Shown: positions 1-5,144 of the stretch, piece after piece
Layout of the letters: every line of letters begins with the position of its first letter
Position numbering within the stretch: position 1 is the first letter of the stretch
Assembly (NCBI GenBank): GCA_023424585.1
Contig: JAFADT010000310.1
Coordinates: forward strand, 1 to 5,144
DNA length: 5,144 bases
Direction of reading: 5' to 3'
From: Pseudomonadota bacterium
GTDB taxonomy: Bacteria > Myxococcota > Myxococcia > Myxococcales > Myxococcaceae
Notes under the pieces: model-generated
The model's input: the letters and a program-made list of their open reading frames with translations, nothing else
The model's database searches: none
Told to the model about the DNA's origin: nothing
Program-made: the position numbers and the translations under genes

Positions 1-286
1 GGCGCACGTTCATCAGCTCGCCCCGGCGCACCGCCGCGATGTTGAGGGAGCCCAGGCCGGTGGCGTTCACCTGCCACTGCACCGGCGTCTCCGACACCGT
101 GGACGCCCGCGCCGCGCCCACCATCGCATGGAGGGCCTTCACGAGATCATCGGTGGAGAGGGCCCCGGGGTCGACGGGCTCGTACCCGTTGGCGCCGCGC
201 ACCATTGGCGGACGGCCACTGGCCAGGGCCAGCTCGGTGATTCCAGGACGCGACAGATGACGCAGCAGTTCCGCGAGCGGTTTCAT
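1..286 (-). CDS. PilT N-terminal-domain-like protein, 5' part only (runs off left edge)
   Basis: Reading the minus strand from an ATG at 286-284 gives 95 codons without a stop before the window ends. The product begins MKPLAELLRHLSRPGITELA, followed by a short SGRPPMVR stretch, a GYEPVD turn, an LSTDDLVKAL helix and a final GLGSLNIAAVRRGE segment. This order (LL helix, 'xSDLH' strand, 'GxPPxxR', 'G.l.pl', 'LT..d', then 'GlgRFRvn...RG') matches the PAS-like N-terminal domain of PilT/PilU-type pilus retraction ATPases. The usual ASDLH is GITELA here and the RFR is SLN, so it is a divergent copy. Whether an ATPase core follows cannot be seen. No good Shine-Dalgarno precedes the ATG. An in-frame GTG at 361-359 would add 25 residues, but the family-like start favours the ATG. 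Assignment rests on motif order only. Confidence 0.55.
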   Translation of the reverse strand, partial: MKPLAELLRHLSRPGITELALASGRPPMVRGANGYEPVDPGALSTDDLVKALHAMVGAARASTVSETPVQWQVNATGLGSLNIAAVRRGELMNVR

Positions 287-397
287 TCGGGAGAGGCCCC
301 ACCGCTGCCGTGCGTCAGGCCCGGCGGGGTGGGAACTCCCGCGAGGATAGTCGACCGCCACGCCCCAGGTCACCCGGGGGACATGCCCGCAAACGCA

Positions 398-432
398 CGA
401 CGGGAGTGGCCGTGTGAGGGCCGCTCCCGTCG
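398..432 (-). terminator. Hairpin downstream of the GNAT gene, probable terminator
   Basis: Bases 398-411 and 419-432 form a 14-bp inverted repeat (CGACGGGAGTGGCC against GGCCGCTCCCGTCG) around a 7-base loop. The one non-Watson-Crick position is 407/423, a G-U wobble in a plus-strand transcript but an A-C mismatch in a minus-strand transcript. It begins 31 bases past the GNAT stop codon. On the minus strand it is followed by a weak TTT rather than a long T tract, as is common in very GC-rich genomes. It could also reduce read-through into the PilT-like gene that starts about 110 bases further on. Confidence 0.6.
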
Positions 433-463
433 GGTCCAACCCGCTTCGCTGGGGCGACGCGGA

Positions 464-1003
464 CTACAGCTCGCGCGACATCAGGAGCCGCAGCTTGCCG
501 GACTTCTTGGAGACCACCGTGGCCACCGTGGTGAAGCCCGCCTTGCGGTAGAAGCCCACCGCCGGGGCGTTCGCCGGATCCACGCGCAGCGCGATGGTCT
601 TGCGGTACATGTCGCGCGCCGCCTCGAGCGCCTTGTCGAGCAGCATCGCGCCCACGCCGTGGCGCCGCAGCTCCGGCTTCACCACGATGTTGCGCAGGTA
701 CGCCGCGCCCGGCACCGGGCCGTCGCGCTCCACCGTCACGTAGCCCACCACCTGGTTCTGGCTGCGCGCCACGTGGAGGAAGGGCCGCAGCTGGGTGAGG
801 GCCTTGAGGCTCTCCTCCTGCGTCTCACCCCGGCTCTTCCACGGCTCGGAGTTGGCGCGCAGGGCCGACACCGTCGTGAGGTCCTCGTCGGTGGGAGGAC
901 CGAACTTGACCCCATTCACCAGCTCGTTGGGGGGCGTCGCTCCTTCCAGCACCGGCGTGGGGGCCGCCACCTCGACGCCAGGGTCCACCTGCTTCATCGT
1001 CAT
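464..1003 (-). CDS. GNAT-family N-acetyltransferase
   Basis: This 179-residue cytosolic protein should transfer an acetyl group from acetyl-CoA to an amine; the substrate cannot be told from sequence. The GNAT fold occupies about residues 32-179. A central strand (VVGYVTVERDG, 85-95) leads into motif A, YLRNIVVKPELRRHGVG (102-118), whose R-R-H-G-V-G is the acetyl-CoA pyrophosphate-binding signature. Motif B follows as NAPAVGFYRKAGF (145-157), with Tyr152 in the position that often acts as general acid. The first ~30 residues are a Pro/Ala-rich leader outside the fold. The ATG at 1003 is preceded on the minus strand by GGAGG (1017-1013) with nine bases between. A second in-frame ATG two codons on (997) is an alternative start. 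It is divergent from the GTPase gene, and a hairpin follows its stop, so it is probably transcribed alone. The family call is secure; the substrate is not. Confidence 0.9.
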   Translation of the reverse strand: MTMKQVDPGVEVAAPTPVLEGATPPNELVNGVKFGPPTDEDLTTVSALRANSEPWKSRGETQEESLKALTQLRPFLHVARSQNQVVGYVTVERDGPVPGAAYLRNIVVKPELRRHGVGAMLLDKALEAARDMYRKTIALRVDPANAPAVGFYRKAGFTTVATVVSKKSGKLRLLMSREL

Positions 1004-1177
1004 CGCCTTGCTCCTCCGTCGCGTCCGCGATCCTAACCGGTCCCCCCGTACCCATGCACGCGATCATTCCGCGCGCAGTGTCCTGTTTTCCGTGTGGGGA
1101 GACGTCCTCCTCCCAAAGCGGGGAGCAGGAATCTCTCGAAACGCCACCTGGGAGAGCGTCATTCCGGGAAGACGCGT

Positions 1178-1223
1178 CACGCCCCGCCGCCTGGACCGCG
1201 AGCGGCCTTCCGCGCGGGGCGTG
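1178..1223. repeat. Perfect 10-bp inverted repeat in divergent promoter region
   Basis: CACGCCCCGC at 1178-1187 is exactly repeated in inverse orientation as GCGGGGCGTG at 1214-1223, with a 26-base spacer. The centres are 36 bases apart. The spacer contains a smaller dyad, CCGC-GA-GCGG (1196-1205). The right arm ends eight bases before the TATAAA box of the GTPase operon, covering the region where a -35 element would lie. This is the usual place for an operator or activator site, but no regulator is known and GC-rich DNA yields some such repeats by chance. Confidence 0.45.
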
Positions 1224-1236
1224 GGGCCATTATAAA
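1208..1236 (+). promoter_or_regulatory. Candidate promoter of the GTPase-kinase operon
   Basis: TATAAA at 1231-1236 differs from the sigma-70 -10 consensus at one base and stands out as the AT-rich island in GC-rich DNA. It would start transcription near 1243, leaving a leader of about 30 bases before the TTG start at 1275. The hexamer 17 bases upstream (TTCCGC, 1208-1213) is a poor -35, so the promoter may need an activator or another sigma factor. The inverted repeat at 1178-1223 overlaps the -35 zone. Confidence 0.4.
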
Positions 1237-1274
1237 ACGGCTGTCCGGGTCCCCCTCGGTCCGAGTCCCGCCCC

Positions 1275-2000
1275 TTGCAACTCAACCACGCCCAGCGCGA
1301 GCTGACGCTCAAGATCGTCTATTACGGCCCCGGGCTGAGCGGGAAGACGACCAACTTGCGCAAGCTGCACGCGCGAGCGCGGCCGGACGTGCGAGGGCGC
1401 CTCCTGTCGGTGGACACCCACGACGACCGGACGCTCTTCTTCGACCTGCTCCCCGTCTTCTTCTCCACCTCCACGGGCTTCAAGGTGAAGGTGAAGCTCT
1501 TCACCGTGCCCGGGCAGGTCATCCACAACGCCACCCGGCGCGTGGTGCTCCAGGGGGCGGACGCGGTGGTGTTCATCGCGGACAGCCGGCGGGGCGCGGC
1601 CCAGGAGAACAACGCCTACTGGCGCAACCTGCAGGAGAACCTGCGGGAGATGGAGCTGGATCCCCAGCAGGTGCCGGTGGTCATCCAGTTCAACAAGCGG
1701 GACCTGCCGGACAGCCTGACGGACGCGGAGCTGGCGGAGGTGCAGCGCCGGGGCAGCCAGCCGGTGGTGGGCTCCGTGGCCGTGCGGGGCGAGGGCGTGG
1801 TGGAGACCTTCCACGCCGTGGTGCAGACGGCCTGGCGCGCGCTGGAGGAGCGGGCCCAGCTGTCGCGCAACGTGGGCCTGACCGAGGAGGAGTTCCTGGG
1901 GCAGATCTTCCGGCACATCGACCTGAGCGGCACGGCGCTGGAGGGGCGGTACGCGCCCGGCGCCATGCCCGGCGGCCGGGAGAGCGGGAGGGCGCCATGA
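1275..2000 (+). CDS. MglA-like Ras-family small GTPase with C-terminal extension
   Basis: This 241-residue protein is a GTP-binding switch of the bacterial MglA group, whose founding member sets cell polarity for motility in Myxococcus. Residues 10-28 include the P-loop GPGLSGKT (18-25). RTLFFD (52-57) is switch 1, with Thr53 the expected Mg/gamma-phosphate Thr. TVPGQ (77-81) is the G3 motif, where Thr77 replaces the Asp of ordinary Ras proteins, as in MglA, and Gln81 is the likely catalytic Gln. NKRD (140-143) gives guanine specificity. MglA is about 195 residues; here about 45 more follow from residue 195, including a helix-like LTEEEFLGQIFRHID and a Gly/Pro/Arg-rich tail. The start is TTG: an in-frame stop at 1233-1235 leaves no ATG or GTG upstream, and TTG places the N-terminus where MglA begins. 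No clear Shine-Dalgarno is visible. Its stop overlaps the kinase start (ATGA, 1997-2000). No MglB-type GAP gene is nearby. Family call firm; cellular role unknown. Confidence 0.9.
   Translation: MQLNHAQRELTLKIVYYGPGLSGKTTNLRKLHARARPDVRGRLLSVDTHDDRTLFFDLLPVFFSTSTGFKVKVKLFTVPGQVIHNATRRVVLQGADAVVFIADSRRGAAQENNAYWRNLQENLREMELDPQQVPVVIQFNKRDLPDSLTDAELAEVQRRGSQPVVGSVAVRGEGVVETFHAVVQTAWRALEERAQLSRNVGLTEEEFLGQIFRHIDLSGTALEGRYAPGAMPGGRESGRAP
1986..1992 (+). promoter_or_regulatory. Ribosome binding site fixing the kinase start
   Basis: GGGAGGG lies four bases before the ATG at 1997, inside the last codons of the GTPase gene. It supports ATG 1997 over the much longer open frame that extends upstream to 1094, where the reading is only a shadow of the GTPase frame. 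With the ATGA overlap it indicates translational coupling. Confidence 0.75.
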
Positions 2001-3493
2001 ACGGCGCGGCCGGCGGCGGGCCCCGGAACAGCGCGAGCGCGCCCCGGCGCGAGTCCGCGCTCCAGCGGCGGCTGTCCCTGGGCGACCTCCTGGACCTGCC
2101 GTCCTTCACGGAGGTGGTGAAGGGCTTCAGCGACCTGTACCGCGTGGGCATCAAGGTGCTGGACACGCGCGGCAACAAGCTGGCGGACGTGAAGGTGGGC
2201 CACGGCGACTTCTGCGCCTACGTCTTCTCCTTCCCGGACGGCCGCCACGCGTGCACCGCCATGGTGGGCCGGGTGAAGGACGGCCCCGTGCTGCCGGAGG
2301 CCGGCGGGCGCGTGGCGGACGGCGACGTGTCGGAAGCGGCGGGCCTCATCGCGCTCACCTGCTTCACCGGCCTGCGCTACGTGGTGATGCCGGTGCGCTA
2401 CGACGGCGACCTGCTGGGCCGGGTCATCCTGGGGCCCTTCACGCCGGAGGAGCTGACGGACTTCCCGGAGACGCTCACCGGCATCCAGGGGCTGGACCTG
2501 GAGCGCGCCCAGGAGCTGCTGGGCCGCGTGCGCCGCGTGCCGGAGCGCACCGCCGCGCAGGTGCTGGGCCACTTCGGCCAGGTGCTGGGCGCGCTCGTCG
2601 CCAGCGGACAGAAGGCGTACCTGGCCACGCACCTGCACCTGGAGTCCACGCTGGAGGTGCACCGCGAGCTGGAGGCGCAGAACGCGCGCCTGCTCCAGGC
2701 GAACGCGCGCCTCAAGGAGCTGGACCGGCTGAAGTCCACCTTCCTGGGCACGGTGAGCCACGAACTGCGCACGCCGCTCGCGTCCATCCTGGGCTACTCG
2801 GAGATGATGGCGGAGGGGCTGGCCGGGCCGCTCAACCCGGACCAGCTCCAGTACGTGCGCACCATCGTGGAGAAGGGCGAGACGCTCCTCTCGATGATCT
2901 CCTCGCTCCTGGACCTGAGCCAGATTGAAGCGGGCCGCCTGCGCCTGTCCATGGCGCCGGTGGACCCCGGCTACGTCATCCAGACGGCCGTCTCCAGCGT
3001 GCTGCCGCAGGCGCAGCGCAAGGGCCTGGAGCTGGAGGTGCGGCTGCCGCACACGCCGCAGCCGAGGCTCGCGGGCGACCTGGACAAGCTGCGCCAGGTG
3101 GTGGTGAACCTGCTGGCCAACGCGGTGAAGTTCACGCCCGCGGGCGGCCGGGTGAAGGTGACGCTGTCGGACGCGGCGATGCAGCAGGAGCTGGGCGTGC
3201 CCGGCTACCGCATCAGCGTGGAGGACACCGGCGTGGGCATCCGCGCCGAGGAGTTCGAGCGCATCTTCCAGAGCTTCTACCAGGTGGATGGCAGCTCCAC
3301 GCGCGAGTTCGGCGGCGCGGGGCTGGGCCTGGCCATCGTGAAGAGCCTGGTGGAGGGCCACGGCGGCCGGGTGCGCGTGGAGAGCGAGTTCGGCCACGGC
3401 TCGCGCTTCATCGTGCAGCTGCCGCTGCACCCGCCCATGCACGACCGCGGGCTGACCGCCGCGCCGCCCGTGCCGGAGCCGGACCGCTTCTAG
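1997..3493 (+). CDS. Soluble PocR-domain sensor histidine kinase
   Basis: This 498-residue protein should autophosphorylate on His and pass the phosphate to a response regulator. Residues 27-205 fit the PocR sensory domain: LGDLLDLPSFTEVVKGF, a VLDTRGN turn (54-60), FC (72-73), HAC (84-86), TCFTGL (121-126), and the strand pair VVMPVRYDG/LLGRVILGPF (129-148). Cys73, Cys86 and Cys122 are the cysteines commonly kept in PocR, although the usual C-H-x-G-L is C-F-T-G-L here. Residues 215-247 form a probable coiled coil. The HisKA motif SHELRTPL holds the phosphoacceptor His255. The ATP-binding domain shows the N box with Asn371 and Asn375 (NLLANAVKFT), the DTGVGI G1 box (410-415), an F box (IFQSF, 423-427) and the GGAGLGLAI G2 box (439-447). 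No signal peptide, membrane segment or receiver domain is present. It is the second gene of an operon with the GTPase. The ligand and the cognate regulator are unknown; PocR domains are proposed to bind small hydrocarbon derivatives. Confidence 0.93.
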   Translation: MNGAAGGGPRNSASAPRRESALQRRLSLGDLLDLPSFTEVVKGFSDLYRVGIKVLDTRGNKLADVKVGHGDFCAYVFSFPDGRHACTAMVGRVKDGPVLPEAGGRVADGDVSEAAGLIALTCFTGLRYVVMPVRYDGDLLGRVILGPFTPEELTDFPETLTGIQGLDLERAQELLGRVRRVPERTAAQVLGHFGQVLGALVASGQKAYLATHLHLESTLEVHRELEAQNARLLQANARLKELDRLKSTFLGTVSHELRTPLASILGYSEMMAEGLAGPLNPDQLQYVRTIVEKGETLLSMISSLLDLSQIEAGRLRLSMAPVDPGYVIQTAVSSVLPQAQRKGLELEVRLPHTPQPRLAGDLDKLRQVVVNLLANAVKFTPAGGRVKVTLSDAAMQQELGVPGYRISVEDTGVGIRAEEFERIFQSFYQVDGSSTREFGGAGLGLAIVKSLVEGHGGRVRVESEFGHGSRFIVQLPLHPPMHDRGLTAAPPVPEPDRF

Positions 3494-3507
3494 CCGCGGT
3501 ACGTGCA

Positions 3508-3543
3508 GCGCCCGTCCGCCGGCGAGCGGGGCTGGACGGACGC
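3508..3543. terminator. Hairpin between convergent genes, possible bidirectional terminator
   Basis: GCGCCCGTCC (3508-3517) pairs with GGACGGACGC (3534-3543) over nine of ten positions, with a 16-base loop that is itself GC-rich. It starts 15 bases after the kinase stop and ends 20 bases past the stop of the converging membrane-protein gene, so it could end both transcripts. There is no T tract on either side, which weakens a call of classic intrinsic termination. Confidence 0.45.
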
Positions 3544-3563
3544 GACCTACTCCTGCGTCTGAG

Positions 3564-4916
3564 TCACCGCGGCTCGTCCGCGAGGGGCTGTCCGGAGGCG
3601 TGGGGCTTGAGCAGGCCCGCGCCTCCGGGGTCCGCCGGCAGGAACGTGGGCAGCCGCGTCTGCACGAACGCGCCCGCGAGCCCCAGCACCATCACGACGC
3701 CCAGCGCCCGGCCCAGCCGCAGCGTGAGCGAGCGCTGCTCCGACACGCGCGCCACGAGGATGAAGTTGATGGCGGCGCTGGCGAGCGACGCGATGATGGC
3801 GCCCACGCCCGCCGTCGTGGGGGAGATGATGCCGTTGGCGCACAGCGACGCGGCGGACGCCACCGCGGACGCGCTGGACACCAGGCCGCCCACGGCGCTC
3901 ACCGCGTAGAAGCCCCAGCGGCCCAGCAGCGTCTGGCCCACGGTGCCCACCACCTGGAGCGCCAGGAAGATGAGGCCGAACTTCAGCGCGGACGGCAGCG
4001 AGAAGGGCGACTTCAGGGGCAGGGTGGGGGGCTCCGCGCCGGGCGTGGCCTCCACGCGCGAGCGCACCAGCGCCAGGCCCGTGCTGGACAGGAGGATGAG
4101 CACCAGCGGGATGGCGGAGTCCACCAGCGCACGGAGGGAGAGCAGCCCCAGCAGCACGGCGTTGCGCAGCGCCATGGCGGCGGTGGCCAGCATCACGCCC
4201 CGGTAGGCCACGTCGAGCAGGCGCCCGGACGTCTCGCGCACGCGGTTGGCCAGCTCCGCCACGGTGACGGTGCTGTTGACCAGCCCGCCCAGGAACCCCG
4301 TCACCTCCACGCCGTGCGCGCCGAACACCTTCCACAGCAGGTAGTTCACGAAGCCGATGGCCGCGATGAGGATGACCGTCACCCACGCGGCGCGCGGCTC
4401 GATGAGGCCCCACGGGTCCACCGGCTGCGCGGGCAGCACCGGGTAGATGGCGAAGGCGAGGATGGCCAGCAGGATGGCGCTGCGCAGCTCCTCGGCGGTG
4501 ATCTTGTGGCTGAAGGTGGCCAGCCGCTCCTTCCACGCGAGCAGGCCCGCCGTCGTCACGCCCACCGCCGCGGGCGTCACCGTGTGGCCCAGGCCGCACA
4601 GCACGCCGGTGAAGCCCGTGACGAGCAGCGCGGCGGACGTGGTCAGCTCCGCGCCGCCGTTGGCGCGCAGCGACTGCCAGTTGAGGAAGCACAGGAGCAC
4701 GCCCAGCAGCGCGAGGCTGAGCAGCGCGAAGCTCGGGCCCAGCAGGCCGCCCATGCCGCCCAGCAGCGCCGCGAAGCCGAAGGTGCGCAGGCCGGCCTCC
4801 TTGCCGCGCCACTCGCGCTCCAGCCCGACGAACAGGCCCACCGCGAGCGCGAGCGTCAGCCGCATCAGCGTCTGGAGGGGCGGCCAGGAGACGACGGGGG
4901 GCAAGCCTTCCATCAT
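3564..4916 (-). CDS. MgtC/SapB-DUF4010 family integral membrane protein
   Basis: This 450-residue multi-pass inner-membrane protein has roughly 13-14 hydrophobic segments spread over residues 14-420. The N-terminal part carries the MgtC/SapB signature: VGLFVGLERE (26-35) followed by GKEAGLRTFGF (38-48). The C-terminal half matches DUF4010, with two similar signatures, GGLVNSTVTVAELA (210-223) and GGLVSSASAVASAA (343-356). The last 30 residues are polar. Length is normal for the fused MgtC-DUF4010 family. Transport activity is not established for these proteins; links to Mg2+ homeostasis come from the separate MgtC virulence factor and should not be carried over. The chosen start is ATG 4916-4914, with an AGAGAGG ribosome site eight bases upstream. 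A GTG at 4982 would add 22 polar residues but lacks that support. A second ATG follows directly at 4913. It converges on the kinase gene with no evident functional tie. Confidence 0.9.
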   Translation of the reverse strand: MMEGLPPVVSWPPLQTLMRLTLALAVGLFVGLEREWRGKEAGLRTFGFAALLGGMGGLLGPSFALLSLALLGVLLCFLNWQSLRANGGAELTTSAALLVTGFTGVLCGLGHTVTPAAVGVTTAGLLAWKERLATFSHKITAEELRSAILLAILAFAIYPVLPAQPVDPWGLIEPRAAWVTVILIAAIGFVNYLLWKVFGAHGVEVTGFLGGLVNSTVTVAELANRVRETSGRLLDVAYRGVMLATAAMALRNAVLLGLLSLRALVDSAIPLVLILLSSTGLALVRSRVEATPGAEPPTLPLKSPFSLPSALKFGLIFLALQVVGTVGQTLLGRWGFYAVSAVGGLVSSASAVASAASLCANGIISPTTAGVGAIIASLASAAINFILVARVSEQRSLTLRLGRALGVVMVLGLAGAFVQTRLPTFLPADPGGAGLLKPHASGQPLADEPR

Positions 4917-4924
4917 GCGAAGAA

Positions 4925-4931
4925 CCTCTCT
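4925..4931 (-). promoter_or_regulatory. Ribosome binding site of the MgtC/DUF4010 gene
   Basis: On the minus strand AGAGAGG occurs eight bases before the ATG at 4916. This purine block is the best Shine-Dalgarno-like sequence in the region and decides for the shorter protein over an in-frame GTG start at 4982. Confidence 0.6.
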
Positions 4932-4937
4932 TTGTCT

Positions 4938-4966
4938 CTCATGCTCGCCTGTCGGGCCGACGTCAA
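4938..4966 (-). promoter_or_regulatory. Candidate promoter of the MgtC/DUF4010 gene
   Basis: Reading the minus strand, TTGACG (4966-4961) matches the sigma-70 -35 hexamer at five of six bases. Seventeen bases on, CATGAG (4943-4938) matches the -10 hexamer at only three. If used, transcription would begin roughly 15-20 bases before the ATG at 4916, so the ribosome site at 4925-4931 would sit close to the 5' end. The good -35 in otherwise GC-rich DNA is the main support. Confidence 0.3.
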
Positions 4967-5039
4967 CGCCGCACCCCGTCACGCGCGAACCCTTGGACCT
5001 CCACGCTTCGCGCCGCTGCCGGCCCGCCGCGGCCCGCGG

Positions 5040-5144
5040 TCAGGTGAGGGCGCGGGGGCCTTCCGGCGCGGCGCCACCGCTCACGACCTGGAGCCGCTCC
5101 CAGCCCTGGCGCGCGAGCAGCTGATGCAGCCGGGGCCGCAGCGC
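5040..5144 (-). CDS. 3' end of an unidentified gene (runs off right edge)
   Basis: From the window edge to a TGA at 5042-5040 the minus strand reads 34 codons, ending in LHQLLARQGWERLQVVSGG and then AAPEGPRALT. Nearly every codon ends in G or C, as in the other genes here, and the stop is followed by a short gap before the next gene on the same strand. The helix-then-strand tail (HQLLARQGWERLQVV) resembles the ending of many small cytosolic enzymes, but it is too short to name a family. It may be the gene preceding the MgtC/DUF4010 gene on this strand; the 123-base gap argues for separate transcription. Confidence 0.5.
   Translation of the reverse strand, partial: ALRPRLHQLLARQGWERLQVVSGGAAPEGPRALT

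Noticed and set aside
1030..1035. TAGGAT on the minus strand as a -10 box for the GNAT gene
   Set aside because: Four of six matches and no acceptable -35 at the right distance.
128..1036. Plus-strand open frame across the GNAT gene
   Set aside because: His/Arg-rich antisense shadow spanning a terminator hairpin and the recognised acetyltransferase.
1110..1125. Small CTCCC/GGGAG hairpin in the divergent region
   Set aside because: Only five base pairs; expected by chance in GC-rich DNA.
1094..1996. Upstream extension of the kinase reading frame
   Set aside because: This part is Arg/Gly/Ala-rich sequence out of frame with the GTPase gene; the ribosome site and ATGA overlap fix the start at 1997.
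1616..3442. Very long open frame (608 codons) antisense to the kinase
   Set aside because: It lies opposite the well-supported kinase gene and gives His/Arg/Gln/Ala-rich low-complexity protein with no domain, as expected from the complementary strand of GC-rich codons.
3547..4812. Second long minus-strand frame over the membrane-protein gene
   Set aside because: Its product is Arg/Ala/Gly/His-rich without motifs, whereas the overlapping frame gives a clear MgtC/DUF4010 protein.
5027..5039. Two CCGCGG palindromes one base apart after the right-edge gene's stop
   Set aside because: Considered as a terminator, but the stem is very short and such strings are common by chance at this GC content.
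4447..5124. Plus-strand open frame over the membrane-protein start and right edge
   Set aside because: Ser/Arg/Pro-rich composition, no motif, and it is antisense to a well-supported gene.

Overview
The window is very GC-rich. Its proteins are typical of the myxobacteria (Myxococcota; Myxococcus, Corallococcus and relatives): an MglA-type Ras-like GTPase, a soluble sensor kinase, and a gene start resembling the PilT N-terminal domain. The genus assignment is inferred from protein style and codon use, not from a marker gene. Six genes are supported, four complete and two cut by the window edges.

Layout from left to right. Bases 1-286 (minus) hold the first ~95 codons of a protein resembling the N-terminal domain of PilT-family ATPases. 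A gap of about 177 bases follows with a strong hairpin that probably ends the next gene. Bases 464-1003 (minus) encode a GNAT N-acetyltransferase. A 271-base divergent intergenic region (1004-1274) carries a perfect 10-bp inverted repeat and a TATAAA box. Bases 1275-2000 (plus) encode an MglA-like small GTPase with a TTG start. It overlaps by four bases (ATGA) a soluble PocR-domain histidine kinase at 1997-3493. A convergent intergenic hairpin (3508-3543) separates this operon from a minus-strand MgtC/DUF4010 multi-pass membrane protein (3564-4916). The right edge has the 3' end of another minus-strand gene (5040 to beyond 5144).

The centre of interest is the two-gene GTPase-kinase operon. 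The GTPase has all the nucleotide-binding motifs of MglA, including the MglA-type Thr in place of the usual Asp of the Walker B/DxxG motif, and a C-terminal extension of roughly 45 residues. The kinase joins a three-cysteine PocR sensor domain to a complete HisKA-HATPase core, with no membrane segment and no receiver domain. The tight translational coupling suggests a signalling unit in which a small-ligand or redox sensor kinase works with a polarity-type GTPase. No MglB/Roadblock GAP and no response regulator lie in the window, so the output partner is unknown. The flanking genes (acetyltransferase, MgtC-like membrane protein) have no evident functional link to it.
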